Assembly (NCBI RefSeq): GCF_950023065.1
Contig: NC_088677.1
Location: 85,213,469 to 85,277,468, forward strand
DNA length: 64,000 nt
Reading direction: 5' to 3'
Source: Planococcus citri
Lineage: Eukaryota; Arthropoda; Insecta; Hemiptera; Pseudococcidae
Shown: piece by piece, positions 25,814 through 38,030 of the stretch
Layout of the letters: each line of letters starts with the position of its first letter
How positions within the stretch are numbered: the stretch's first letter is position 1
Notes under the pieces: model-generated
What the model was told of the DNA's origin: nothing
What the model saw: only the letters and a program-made list of their open reading frames with translations
Database searches by the model: none
Program-made: the position numbers and the translations under genes

Positions 25814-28678
25814 GAACAGAACGCATATGTCGTTGAATAATGTAATTTTATGAACGTTCGAAAATAGAGATTTACGCATCCACTTCATACTTTGACGGAA
25901 ATACTTGTGCTTCAATTTATTTTTGCGTGGAAAATAATCATTAGGTAATTAATTGTTATCTATCGTGTAGTAATTTGGTAATTAGTGAGATCGCCTAATA
26001 AGCTGAGATAGGAATACATAGAATGGTTTTATGTGTACATCGTGTAGATTAACAAGTGTAGGATAGGTCTTTTAAACATTTAATAAGGTATTGATAACAA
26101 ATGCCGAATTGCGAAATTTTAAAAAATCGCACCGTATGTTTGATAAATTCCGAAGGTCTTTTACTTTTATTGTTTTTTAACGCGATCGACGAAATCAGAA
26201 AATGATGATTTATATCTCAAAACTGAACAATTTTGTTGTACTTACTTACTTACTTACTTATAAGTATCAAGTTTTTTTTTTCAAGTTTCAAAAATACTGT
26301 TGTCGTGCATTCAATTATTCGCCTGAGAAAAAAATTCACATAACTTTTTTTGCAGATCTTATCATATCCAACGAGAAAGGTTCACTGGGATTGAACATTA
26401 AAAGAGTTTCATTACGTAATTTCTAAAATTCCTCGAAATTTGTTGCTCACGACGTCTTTATAAAATAATTAGGAAGTATTCGTTTCAAAATTTCAACCTT
26501 TATCATTTCTGAGACACCTTGGATTATGTTCATGTTTACTTTATGTATTTTCATTTCATTCTTTCCTTTTTCTAATGAGTTGTGAAAAATAAAATAAACA
26601 AACAAAAAAAAAAGCAAAAACCATACGAGGGAAATTTTCATATTTTTTTATCAAAAAATATTATTTTATGTGATCGAGCTACAAATACATAAGTACCTAT
26701 TAATGAATATTATACTCTAATTAATATTTCAAAATTTACTCACTGTGTATAAAAGTCAAGCATTTAAAATTTCACATTGGTTGTTGATTTTTTTTTTTTT
26801 TGAAATTTTACAAAAACCAAAATGATATAACAAAAAAACTGCCCACAAAAATGGAGATCATTTTACGAATGCGTTAAAACAAATGATGAAAACGTCTATT
26901 CTAGATTATCATTAAAATTAGATAGGTAGGTAGGGATCTACATATCATCAACTTGCTTTTGTACATTTACGTATTTCCTCTTAATCATAAGCGATCTCTC
27001 CTGTAATAGGCTTTTAGCTTTTGTAGAGACCTTTTTGTAATTAGCACGATAACACGAGCTGTAATTGAAGAGGTGTGTGGTTTAGGATGACATAAAAAGT
27101 ATTATCCTGGGCATCGAGTGTTTTGTCTGTTTTTAAAAGCATATAGTAGGTACCTAAACCATCGTAAAGGGAAATACTGAACGAGCACTCGATTAACTGT
27201 CTAGAAAATGTAGTATTTGGTAAAATCGAAAATTGCGATTGTCCCGAATTTTAGAGATATTTATAAATCACTTTCAAGATTTTTTTGTTAATGTTGACTG
27301 AGAAAAATCACACTCGAAATTGGGAGAAAACCGTGTAGAAATCAGATTACTGAATGTCCCCTTGAAAATCGCTCGAAAATTAATTCAAAGTAAGGTCATT
27401 CCATGTCAAGCGAATATCAACCTGATTTGAACTTGTAAGCGTTATATGAGTAATTTCTGAACAGAAATAATTAGCTATACCTGTATAAGCTAGCAAAAAA
27501 AATGGTACAACAAGAAAACGAAAACGTGTGAATGCGTCTATGAATTACATACGTATATTTGGGGAATTTATGTACACGTGAAAACAAAACATGGTGGATA
27601 GATTTACATTATTTCTATACGTACATTATGATCTTTACAAACGCAGGTTCCTGAATTTCAACGCTTCAGAGTAGGTATAATTCAGCAAATAGATTATGAA
27701 AATTTCAAGAAAAAGGTTGCACTGAAAAATTGGGTCATCTCCAATTTTCTTATTCTCCTACTAAATTTTTTTAGAAGTTTCGGAGGAAAAATTTGGACAT
27801 GACATGACATTACATGGCATATCAATCGCTGATTTCAACAACTTCGACTTCTCACAAGGAAAAATTTTCACATCATCACAACAAAAGTGGAATAAGGTGG
27901 TGTCAGATGTCACGAGGTGTCGATTTCAAAAATTTGAAAATTCAGAAAAAAATTGTGTTTGGGGGGGGGGGGTGTTTGAATTTGTTAGGTTGTGTTATTT
28001 TTTAACTAGAGTAATAAATTTTTCTATTTCGGAGGGGTTGTCAGGAATGAAGAGAGAGTTTTCATCTATTTGAAGATCGAGATAACCAATCTTGGTGTAA
28101 ATTGGGACAATAGTACAATAGTATGTAGGTGTTGAACAGATATGGGTTCAGATGAGAAAAATTGACATGAGGGCTTAGGGGCCTTTAGGTAAAGGTGGTT
28201 ATGAGTGATTTTGGTGTGTCCTATTCTCAGTCGTGTCAAGATGACTTCTTCAAGTCTATAAGTGGGAGATGGTTTTTCTAAAAGGATGAACATAATATAC
28301 ATATTGATGGACTCGTTTATAAAAGTGATTTTTGTCATGAATATGTTTTTTGCGCTAAGGGATATTTTCGAAATTTACGCCACGCCGACTTTTGAAAAGA
28401 AAAAAAAAATTGAATTGACTTTTTGGTATTTTGCCAGATTTTTAAAAACTTGGTATGAAATCGATTGGTTTTTTAGAGACGCGAACTCTTGAAAATTTGG
28501 GAGAAAATATTGTTGACTTTCTGACATTTATCAGACTTTTTTGACTTTATTTAAGATTCGCATTTTGGTGCTAATAAATATAGATTCTTATTTTCAAAAA
28601 TATATTTTCTCAGACTTTTTTTAAATTCAGAATTTTGAATATTGAGTCAACTTAAGCAAAAAACATATAGTCCAGGAA
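25814..28678. repeat. Inter-receptor block of duplicated unit, copies 3 to 4
   Basis: No gene. The putative promoter block is at 25918-26186, (CTTA)5 is at 26241-26260, and the block shared with 7420-8160 is at about 26660-27370. A region similar to 19250-19620 follows to about 27950. From about 27960 to 28670 the sequence matches no other unit that I can see and contains a G run at 27961-27972. Small open frames here have no support. Confidence 0.5.
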
Positions 28679-30464
28679 AATTAGATGAAAAAAAAAGGGT
28701 CATTGGGAAAAGTGAGGTAGAAAGCTGAATTTTGGTATACTGGTCTATTTTTTCGTGCTGAACACGAATCCGATGAGTCCCCGGTCGTCCCTGGTGAGCG
28801 TTCTCCCCTATTGTGGATCTAAGCCCCCAAAACCAGTTTTTTGCAATTTTCTCCCCCGCATTGCATTTTAGCGAAAAATGAGGTTAGATACATGAATCTA
28901 CGTCAAATTTCCTATCTAGTGATATATCAACTTTCCTTCTACCCCCAAGGGAGGTGGAACCACAACTATTCAAAAAAGGGGGGTTCCCTGAAAAATACAT
29001 AACGGCTATAGGCGCCTAAGAGGGGTGAAATGGTCCCCGAAAGCGTTCGAGTTGATATTAGCATGAAAAGTGGGTACCATAGAGAAACCTCTGCGCAAAA
29101 AATTTCAGATCCACACCCCCTCCCCATTTTGCGGAACCCCCCTTTTTTGAAATTTCAGTAACACTTTTCTCAGCCCCATCTCACCAATGAACTTATGTAA
29201 TTTTCCCATAGCACTGAAACCATCATCATCAGAATAACTATATTTCGAATATTCGTGAAAATTGAGGGGGGCTAAAGGGGCTTTGGAGAGGGGTTGGTGA
29301 GTGTAGCAGAAAATCTGAGGTCATATTCGTGCTCAGCGGTATCGAATCATATGAAAACGACACCAACATCATCAAAATAACTATATTTCGAAAATCGTGA
29401 AAATTGAGGGGGGTTGAGGGGCTCTGGAGAGGGGTAGGTAAGTGTAGCAGAAAATCGGAGGTCATATTCGTGCTCAGCGGTATCGAATCATATGAAAACG
29501 ACACCAACATCATCAAAATAACTTTATTTCAAAAATTTGTGAAAATTGAGGGGAGGCTGAGAGGCTCTGGAGAGGGGTAGGTGAGTGTAGCCGAAAATCT
29601 GAGTTCATATTCGTGCTCAGCGGTATCGAATCATATGAAAACGATACCCTACTCATTGATAGTTATTTTTTTCAAAATTCCCATTTCACCCCCCACCCCC
29701 CTACGATACATTATTCCAAGTTTTCACCACGGCGCACCAAAGCAAAAATTTCTAATATAGTATCTGATGTTTGGGGGCCAAAAATACATCCAAAAAACGT
29801 GTTTATAAAATTGTACCTCGCAATCTTGATTGTTAATAGGCATAAGAAAATGAAAAAAACGCCATTTTGAGGGGTAAATATGAGGGGGGGGGTTGAAAAT
29901 TTTTGTGGGGATACCTATCAAGGATATACATAAATTCCAGAAAAATTTTCGAAATCGGTTGAGATGGGGCTGAGAAAAGTGTTACTGAAATTTCAAAAAA
30001 GGGGGGTTCCGCAAAATGGGGAGGGGGTGTGGATCTGAAATTTTTTGCGCAGAGGTTTCTCTATGGTACCCACTTTTCATGCTAATATCAACTCGAACGC
30101 TTTCGGGGACCATTTCACCCCTCTTAGGCGCCTATAGCCGTTATGTATTTTTCAGGGAACCCCCCTTTTTTGAATGGTTGTGGTTCCACCTCCCTTGGGG
30201 GTAGAAGGAAAGTTGATATATCACTAGATCGGAAATTTGACGTAGATTCATGTATCTAACCTCATTTTTCGCTAAAATGCAATGCGGGGGAGAAAATTGC
30301 AAAAAACTGGTTTTGGGGGCTTAGATCCACAATAGGGGAGAACGCTCACCAGAGACGACCGGGGACTCATCGGATTCGTGTTCAGCACAAAAAAATAGAC
30401 CAGTATACCAAAATTCAGCTTTCTACCTCACTTTTCCCAATGGAATGCTATTTTTCCTGGACTA
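28679..30464. mobile_element. 1.8-kb palindromic foldback element
   Basis: It begins AGTCCAGGAAAA and ends TTTTCCTGGACT(A). Arms of roughly 530 bp (28679-29210 and 29935-30464) are nearly perfect inverted copies. Copies 2 and 3 have the uninterrupted text AAACATATCC at about 10506 and 21418, so the insertion point and an ATAT duplication are visible. The centre holds direct repeats of about 125-130 bp. No coding capacity is supported. Confidence 0.82.
29220..29650. repeat. Three direct repeats of about 125-130 bp inside the foldback
   Basis: The phrase AATCATATGAAAACGACACC followed by AACATCATC, then GAAAATTGAGGGG, then GTGTAGCAGAAAATC, recurs three times in order with small changes. Confidence 0.8.
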
Positions 30465-30842
30465 ATATCCATGATTTGGAACTTTCTTTGGAGAAGAACC
30501 TTTACACTCATTTATGTTTAAATCTATATTTTTTTACCTGATGTACCACACGTTTGCCTTTCTATAATGATTTTTGATATTCATTAATAGGTTGTGAACT
30601 ACTTTTTTGATTTTTCTACGGGCGAGCCTTTTGAAATTATATCAACTTTACTGTATTCTTTCGCGCTTTCATAAGTTTTTATCTTAATTCTAAGGTAATT
30701 ACTTATAATAAAATTGTTTGTTACTTGATTATATACTTTACTACCTTTGTTTTAACCAAAAGGCTATTTTGCTGAGTAAGGAAATATCAAGTATCCACCT
30801 ACATAAGTTTTCAAAATTGTTTGTATTTTACAACTTATTGGT

Positions 30843-31781
30843 TTAACAACTACTAGTAGTAGTTTTATTAGTGGTTGTGGTGTGGGGGGTGACACGAGTT
30901 GTAGTAGATGAAGATTGAAATGTATCTTTCTTAAACGTGAAACACCACCCAATAACAATTCCTTCCATCGCGATACCCAAATAATAATTTAATATCCAGT
31001 AAATTTGCTCTACGCTGAAACCTCCAAGGATGGTGAACTTTGAAAAAATTAAGTCTATAGCTGTTAAAATAGTAGAGAATCCACCGATCATGATGATAAG
31101 ACGTATATGCACAGAATATCTTCTCCATAATTCTGTTTTATCGATACTGGCTGATCTTAGGTACCAAAACGCTCCAAAAATTGGAATAAAACGTATTATG
31201 CGAACGATGAAAGTCGCCCGGGGGAGTTGCAAAAAAATCGTATTGGAAGACATATTGATCTCATAGACCTCAGAGGTCTCATTGGTGGTCTTATTTATTT
31301 CATGGTGCACAACTGTTTTATCTGGTTCACGTAAGTAAAATGTCAGGAAAATGAAGTACATCATTGGTAAGCATACGCCAAGAAAACAATAAACAAAGAA
31401 TTTCTTGTTTTGAGAACCGGACGATCGTTGTAGGCATACAGAAATTTTTCGAAAACATAAGCATATATCTAGAGCGATAATGAATTTTACAAAAGTAATA
31501 TTAAGGTCCAGGTAAATCTCAATTGCGGTAATATATTTTTCATCATACCTTGAAAAATATCCAAAAAAAAATAAAATTTTTTGTAGCATGTCTACTAAAA
31601 TGCAAACATAATCAAATAACAGAAAAGTACAATAAAACGTTAAATTTTTTGTGGCCAAATTACGAGTATTGCTACTTCGAAAAAACTTATAAAGATGAAT
31701 TACTACACAGATGAGCGAAGATGCTACTATGAATACGTATGCTGTGGTAATCAAATACAAAATTACATCATCCAAATTCAT
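30843..31781 (-). CDS. Seven-transmembrane receptor, Methuselah-like type, copy 4
   Basis: 312 residues. The N terminus is very short: TM1 starts about ten residues after the Met. The distinguishing feature is a long loop between TM4 and TM5 carrying several glycosylation sequons (N-K-T, N-E-T, N-M-S), which supports that loop being extracellular. The conserved parts are unchanged: ALDICLCFRKIS, SSGSQNKKFFVYC, SIDKTELWRR and EGIVIGWCFTFKKDTF. The Thr-rich tail ends in Cys. The coding exon starts at 31869 after TCTGTTTCAG|GC, and the ATG follows 88 nt later. Downstream (30465-30842) is 3' flank shared with other copies. Expression and ligand are unknown. Confidence 0.62.
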   Translation of the reverse strand: MNLDDVILYLITTAYVFIVASSLICVVIHLYKFFRSSNTRNLATKNLTFYCTFLLFDYVCILVDMLQKILFFFGYFSRYDEKYITAIEIYLDLNITFVKFIIALDICLCFRKISVCLQRSSGSQNKKFFVYCFLGVCLPMMYFIFLTFYLREPDKTVVHHEINKTTNETSEVYEINMSSNTIFLQLPRATFIVRIIRFIPIFGAFWYLRSASIDKTELWRRYSVHIRLIIMIGGFSTILTAIDLIFSKFTILGGFSVEQIYWILNYYLGIAMEGIVIGWCFTFKKDTFQSSSTTTRVTPHTTTTNKTTTSSC

Positions 31782-31869
31782 CGTTTTTTGTGTTTATTAT
31801 TAGTTGTAATGCTATGGCCAAAACGTCAGCTTTTGACTGCAGAAAATGATACGAATAGTTTCGCGAAGC

Positions 31870-32891
31870 CTGAAACAGAATAAGCAGGTAGGTAGCGTGT
31901 AATTAGGCAGTTCAGAAAAGTATTAAATTACAAGTACCTAACAATTTCATCTACGAGTAAAATGAGTTTCTGTAGTTCTAATTTTTGACTGTTAGCCTAT
32001 GTGTACACTGTACATAACCGTGAATTTACTTTACCCTTCAACTTGGTAAGCAGTAGGCACATACCTAACTATACCTATCACGTACCTATAAGTATATTTT
32101 CGTTTCATTCCAAGTTTCAAAATGTGGAAAAGAAACAGTGAAGTACGTACCTAGGAGTGAAAAAAGAACTGAATTTTCTTCTTGCTATAAGTAGTAGGGC
32201 GAATCGAAAAAAAAACTCATATCTTGGATTTTGACAAAAGTTGGCGGAGAAGTTTACTTTTAGTAGGAGACCATATAGAAAAATTTGAATCCTGGAGACT
32301 AAACCAGGGGCCCTCAAAGTGTGGTCATTTTTGACAAAATTGTGGTTTTTTGCCACTTTTGGGTAGTATGACTAATCCTGTGCAATCCCTCAATCACTCT
32401 TCGTCTCTTCCTCAAAAGTTACGATTTTAGTTTTTCAACCTTCTCCTAGCCCATTGAATTCAAAATTCAATACAACCTTTATTGTCTTCTATCGAAACGC
32501 TTGAACATTACCTAATGGATTGCGAAAATGACATTTTTTTTATCAACTTTCTGTCCATACGAGTAGTTCTCTTTTGGTGAAAAATAATTAAACACGAATT
32601 AATGAAAATTTGATCAAAATGATCACAAAAAGTATGGTAATCGGGACATGTTGACCTGCTAAACACGAATTCAGCGTTAGGTTAGTTTTTCACTTTTTCA
32701 TTAAAAAAATTTAATGGTGGAAAAGTGCTTTCAAGTTGGTAAAAAATTGTTATTTTCGTGATTCATAAGTGGGTATATTCAAAACCGCTGACAATATACG
32801 ATAAACTTACGTTCTTATGTAACAAAATGTTCAACATCAGTTTTCAAACAATACTGAACGAGAAAAGAAATTGTTTTTAAAATTAACTCAC
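31870..32891 (-). other. Intron of receptor copy 4 with an eroded repeat
   Basis: Bounded by acceptor TTTCAG|GC (31870) and donor CTAG|GTGAGTTAAT (32891). It contains the left part of the same inverted-repeat element seen in copies 2, 3 and 5 (from about 32195), here reduced. Confidence 0.5.
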
Positions 32892-32976
32892 CTAGGCTGC
32901 AAAAGTTAACTAATCGCTGCAGGTAAACTTGATGTTGGTTCTCATTGAAAAGTAAAGTCGTATGGCAAAATTAACT
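32892..32976 (-). other. Predicted 5' non-coding exon of receptor copy 4
   Basis: The donor is at 32892/32891. The outer end is set by alignment with copies 1-3, but the initiator-like TCAGTT is lost here, so the true start is uncertain. Confidence 0.4.
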
Positions 32977-34265
32977 CACCAGGACGCATAAACAAAAAAA
33001 TGTCGTTGAATAACATAGGTAATTTTATGAACTCGTGAAAATGGAGATTTATGCATTCATTTCATAGGCTACTTTGATGAAACTACTTGTACTTAACTTA
33101 TTTTTGCGTTGAAAAAAATCATTAATTCGTTATCTATCGTGTGGTAATTTGGTAATTAGCGAGACCGCCTAATAAGCTGAGATAGGAATAATGTGTGTGA
33201 TATGGTGTGGTTTTATGTGTATATCGTTTACAGGGTGCACAGTAATTTAGTGTATCTATTGGGAAGTTTTCTGCTAAATGTTTCAACATACTTATGCACC
33301 TACAGTATTTCACATTGCCGGCCTATATTTTTAATAAAATACTTTCTTCGGGGTTCGCGTTTTTTCTGCGCACCCGGTAGATTAACAAGTGTAGGATATG
33401 TCTTTTAAACATTTTAATAAGGTGTTGATAACAAATGCCGGATTACAAATTAAGAGTGATGATAACCTCCTTATTTGATTATTGGAGTCGGCTACGCAAA
33501 ATTTAAAAAAATTGTAGGTACCGTGTGTTTGATAAATTCCGAAGGTCTTTTACTTTTATTGATTTTTATGCGATTGTGAGTATGGTTTAGATGTCGAATT
33601 GGAAAATGATTTATCCAGAAACTGAATTATTTTGTTGTACTATTAGGTTTTTTTGTCCAGGTTTCAAAAACATTGTGATCGTGCCGGTGGATTTAATCTG
33701 TCGTCTGAGAAAAAAAAAAGCATGTAACTTTTTTTGCAGATCTTTTCATGCCCAACAAGAAAAGACTCTGCGCATATTTCACTGGATTTTAATATCGATC
33801 TGTGTATTAAAAGATTTTCAGTAAATAACCTACAAAAAATTTTCAAAATTCGTTACTCATGCCACATTTAATCGGGTAAAAAACCAGATTAAAAATATTC
33901 TGGGAGTGAAGCGAAAACAACGAGGAAGCATTCGTTTCAAAATTTCGACCTTTAACATTTCTGGAACACTCTAGATTATGTTCAAGTAAAATGAATAGTT
34001 TTAAGATGAAGCGAAAAAAGTACCAAATACATATTCCGAAGTTCATGAATTGAATTTAAAGACGAATGGTGAAAAAAAAAGAAAAATTCATGTCATAAAC
34101 AAGTGACAGAGTTGTGAAAAAACATGGCGAATTTTTCGGTTTTCTTCACCTTTCTAGTTAGCTTTGAAAGCAGCATCTTGCATTCAACGTAATAAACTCC
34201 CGATGATTCTTCATCAAAATAAAGTTCTAAATAATCGCTGTAAAAATTAAATTGATCCATGAATC
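32977..34265. repeat. Upstream block of receptor copy 4
   Basis: No gene. The putative promoter block is at 33099-33575, interrupted at about 33230-33375 by an insertion not present in other copies. A further conserved patch around 33590-33800 contains TTTTTTGCAGATCTT, as in 14090, 26350 and 45170. Confidence 0.4.
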
Positions 34266-34395
34266 AGTAGTACCTACTGACTGTAGATTTGAGAGTATTT
34301 TCCTAAACGTAAAAAATACGCCAATTACCACCCCTTCCACAGCATTACCTACAAATTGCTCATAAAAAGTGATATTTTTCAACTTTGGGGGTTTT
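34266..34395 (-). pseudogene. Broken fragment of a seventh receptor copy (TM7 region)
   Basis: Minus-strand translation across about 34395-34290 gives VEGVVIGVFFTFRKIL, clearly the TM7/tail motif of the neighbouring receptors (EGIVIGVCFTFRKDTF). The frame has no start codon, is closed upstream by a stop near 34412, and reads through to unrelated sequence. Helices 1-6 are absent nearby. It is a relic of an additional duplicated copy. Being the terminal exon of a differently spliced gene is less likely, since the other coding regions are intronless. Confidence 0.65.
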
Positions 34396-35618
34396 ATAAA
34401 AAGGGACTAACATCATTTTTGTAAAACCATGAGAGGGTTTTTCTTGAAAATGTGCTTATTACAAAGATTTTGCTCATTGAAAAATTTTCAAAAAAAATTT
34501 CTACAGATATAAATTTTTTTCCTTTTTTAGCCAACAAAAGGGGGTTGTGTAGCACAACTTCTAATGTATGTATTGTAGAAATGAGATGTTTTCAGCAAAA
34601 TTTCCTAATTTTGATATTTTCTTATTTTTTGTGATTTTTTTTCAATCTGGAGGTGCTCCTTACCGGGTAGACAATAATTCTGACGCAGAAACAAAGAATT
34701 TTGATAAATTAAGTTTTTTTTCTTCATTTTTTTCAATTTTGCGAGGCAACCATGCAACACTTTCTTTGCTGATAGGGAGAAAATAACAAATAAGGAATTA
34801 TTTTCTCACCCGAGAAAATTCCAACTTTGCAAAATATTTGTAGGTACACCCCTTTACCTACTTACCCAGTATGTACTTATTTTAATCACTGTGCAATATT
34901 CCGAATGATCGTTTTCTGTATGAAAAGTTTTGGATAACTTTATGATATTGCGAAGTTCGGCTTAAATTTGTTGAAAGTTTAATTTATATAGGGATTGATC
35001 TGAAATGTTAGCTAATACCTACAGCTGGGCTAGCAAAAAAATAAAAACGAGCACATGAATTACATAGTACGTATTATATTAGTAAATATAAGTAGGTACA
35101 CGTGAACACAAATGATGGATAGGTTTACATAGGTACCTACTTATTAGCTAGATTATAATAAAATTGAGTATGCATCAACATTTTTTGTGAGAGGAAAGAA
35201 TAATATGCATCCGTTATTTCTAGGAACACTTTTTTTAAAAAAACTAATTTTTAAAAATGCCAATTTTTTTCCTCAGATGTAGTATTTTAGTTTTTCTATG
35301 ATGATTTTCTAACCCCATTAGTGGACTGTAAACTGCTTTTTTGATTTACCTGCGGGTGCGCTATTTAATATTACGTTAAGTTCACTGTATTCTTTCGTGC
35401 TTTCATAATTTTTCCTCTTAATGTTAAAAGTATAATATTACCCAATTGAATTGGAAGGTAGATACTAGATACTTGATTACACTATCTTTGTTTTATAACA
35501 AAGGGCTATTCGGCATGACAGATTTTCACCTTGAGTAAGGAATGTCAACTGCTTACCTATCCTATGTACACATTCTACACAAGTTTTCAAAATTGCTGAT
35601 ATTTTACAACTTTTCGCT
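34396..35618. repeat. Inter-receptor block before copy 5
   Basis: No gene. The stretch 34680-35230 matches the left flank of the array (3420-4260). The rest is 3' flank of copy 5, including text shared with 10600-10900. Confidence 0.45.
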
Positions 35619-36542
35619 TTAACAATTACTAGTAGTAGTTGTTTTAGTGGTTTTGGTTTGGGGGTTGACAACAGTTTTAGTAGATGACGATTGAAATGTA
35701 CCTTTCCTAAACGTGAAACATGCCCCAATAACAATCCCTTCCATCTGAATACCAAAACGGCTTAGCACCAAGTAAACGTCCTCTACATTACTATAAATTC
35801 CAACGTGGTAGTCCGAAAAAATTAAGTCTATAACTGTTAAAATAGAAGAGAATCCACCGATCATAATAATGAGACGTATATGTAAAGAAAATCTTGTCCA
35901 CAATTCTTTTTTATCAATGCTGGCTGCTCTTAAGTACCACAATGCTCCAAAAATTGGAATGAACCGTGTATTGCGAATGACCAAAGTCGTCCATGAGAGT
36001 ATTATTCTTACATTTGTAAAAGGCGAAAAACGACCAAGCATGCGCGAATAACGTTCTTCAATAAAACCCGGGATATCTCTATGATGAAAGAAAATTGCGA
36101 GGAAAATGGTGTACATCATAGGTAAACATACGCCAAGAAGACAATAAACAATGAATTTCTTGTTTTGAGAACCGGAGGATCGTTGTAGGTGTACAGAAAT
36201 GTTTCGAAAACATAAGCATATGTCCAGAGCGATAATGAATTTTACAAAAGCAATATTAAACTCCAGGTAGTCCATCATTACAGTAATATGGTATTCTATA
36301 AAAAAATTTGCACGAAAATGGAAAACATATGGAAGTATATCTACTAAAACACAAACATAATCCAATAACAGTAAAGTACAATAAAAAGTTAAATTTTTTG
36401 AGGCCAAATTTTGAGTATTGTTACTTCGAAAAAACTTATAAAGATGAATGATTGTACAGATGAACGAACAAGGCGATAAGAAAAACAATCCTAGGAGAGT
36501 CACCTTATCGATTACATCAAGAATAGCTACATCCACATCCAT
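35619..36542 (-). CDS. Seven-transmembrane receptor, Methuselah-like type, copy 5
   Basis: 307 residues with seven helices. Relative to its sisters it has a longer, basic loop between TM4 and TM5 and a tail changed to KGTFQSSST with several Lys. The TM3 end reads ALDICLCFRNISVHLQRSSG and the pre-TM6 loop reads SIDKKELWTRFSLHIRL, so the core motifs persist with small substitutions. The start MDVDVAILD gives only about 12 residues before TM1. The acceptor (CTGTTATAG|GC, exon begins 36634) is 92 nt upstream. The predicted intron (36635-40868) is the longest in the array because two repeat elements inserted in it. Function as for the family; no ligand evidence. Confidence 0.62.
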   Translation of the reverse strand: MDVDVAILDVIDKVTLLGLFFLSPCSFICTIIHLYKFFRSNNTQNLASKNLTFYCTLLLLDYVCVLVDILPYVFHFRANFFIEYHITVMMDYLEFNIAFVKFIIALDICLCFRNISVHLQRSSGSQNKKFIVYCLLGVCLPMMYTIFLAIFFHHRDIPGFIEERYSRMLGRFSPFTNVRIILSWTTLVIRNTRFIPIFGALWYLRAASIDKKELWTRFSLHIRLIIMIGGFSSILTVIDLIFSDYHVGIYSNVEDVYLVLSRFGIQMEGIVIGACFTFRKGTFQSSSTKTVVNPQTKTTKTTTTSNC

Positions 36543-36702
36543 CGTTTTTCGTGTTTATTATTAGTTGTGTTGCTATTGCCAAAACGTCAGCTTTTGGGTG
36601 CAGAAAATAATACTAATACCCAGTTTCGCGGAGCCTATAACAGAATAAGCGAGTAGGTAGCATGTAATTATGTGTTCACTTGTTCAGACAAGATTTACTT
36701 TG

Positions 36703-37663
36703 ATAAGGTCATTAAGGGAGAGATGCCGCATGGGGAGAGATGCCGCACCTTCAATATCTCAGCTGGTAATTCACCAAAAAATTTTAAAAAAATTAAAAAA
36801 TATTCCTTACTACATACTTATTAGCCTATCAAGTTTTGACAGTGCTGCCATTGATAGTTTTCAAAAATTCGCAATTTTTGTAAAAAAAAACTTGAAAAAA
36901 AAATTTAATTTTTTTCATGTTTTTTGAAAAATTATTTTCTCAGCTCGAAAGCAACATATCGAAATGAAACCTTAATGTATGGAAAGGGTAAGGTTTGTAG
37001 ATTAATTTTAAGGCATTGTTGAAAATTTTGAGTCAATTTTTCTTTGAGAAAAAAATTTTTTTTCAACAACACTGCAAAGAGGAGAGATGCCGCACCTATT
37101 ATGTTCGTATTTCATATGCCAAAATTACTCAATTTGGGTACATAGTGTTGTGCCGGCATTGTAGAAACAGTTGATATTTGTACTTGCGAATTTTGTATCA
37201 AGAAAATAGCAGCTCAAAAAAAGTAAAATTTTGTAATTTGAAAATAGCGGCTCAAAGAGAATAAATACTTCCTTATCTGCTTTAGAATGTTTCAATTTTT
37301 AATTTTTTACTTTATTCTTAGGCGCAGCATCTTTGAGTCATGTGTTTTAGTGCTTTATTTCAGGTGCGGCATCTCACCTCAGATGGGAGAGATGCCGCAG
37401 GTGTGGCATCTCTCCCCCATAGTGTACTTATGTGTTTTACCTGCGGCATCTCTCCTCAATTTTTTTTTGAGGAGAGATGCCGCATTTTTTAAAAATGGAA
37501 AATACTCAAAAAATATGGCCCCAAAAAAAATTTCCTCATCATCTACCAAAGTACTCGTGGATACCTTTTGATTAGTCCAATCACCATTTTCTGAAGTTGA
37601 TTAGAAAAAAAATTAATCGAGATTAAAAAACAGTGCGGCATCTCTCCCATATAACCACCTTAT
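36703..37663. mobile_element. Element built around GGAGAGATGCCGCA repeats
   Basis: The ends are inverted: GGGAGAGATGCCGCA at 36716 and TGCGGCATCTCTCCC at 37634-37648, with weaker similarity out to ATAAGGT/ACCTTAT. The 15-mer or close variants occurs at least nine times in both orientations (for example 36733, 37079, 37367, 37386, 37443, 37474). A short perfect hairpin pairs the copies at 37443-37490. Absent from the introns of the other copies. No coding capacity. Confidence 0.7.
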
Positions 37664-38030
37664 TGAAGTTCATGTTATTTCGTTCAATAGAAAATGTTAT
37701 GTACCTACCTACGAGTATAAGTACTAATTTCACCTGCGAGTAAAGTGTATTTCTGTAGTTTCAATTTTCGACTATTACCCATATACTTTACCGTGAATTA
37801 TTTACTTGATACATAGGTAAGGTACCTATCGCGTATATTTTCGTTTCATTACAATTTTAAAAAAATGAAATGAAAAATAAAGATAAAAACCGGTGAGAAA
37901 TATACCTACACTGAAAGAAATAAACAGTAATAGTTACATTGAAATGAACGCGGTAATTTTGGTATAGGAATGAAACGCATTAATCAGTACATATTTTAGA
38001 GAAGTAACTATTACACAGAAGTGCAGTAAT

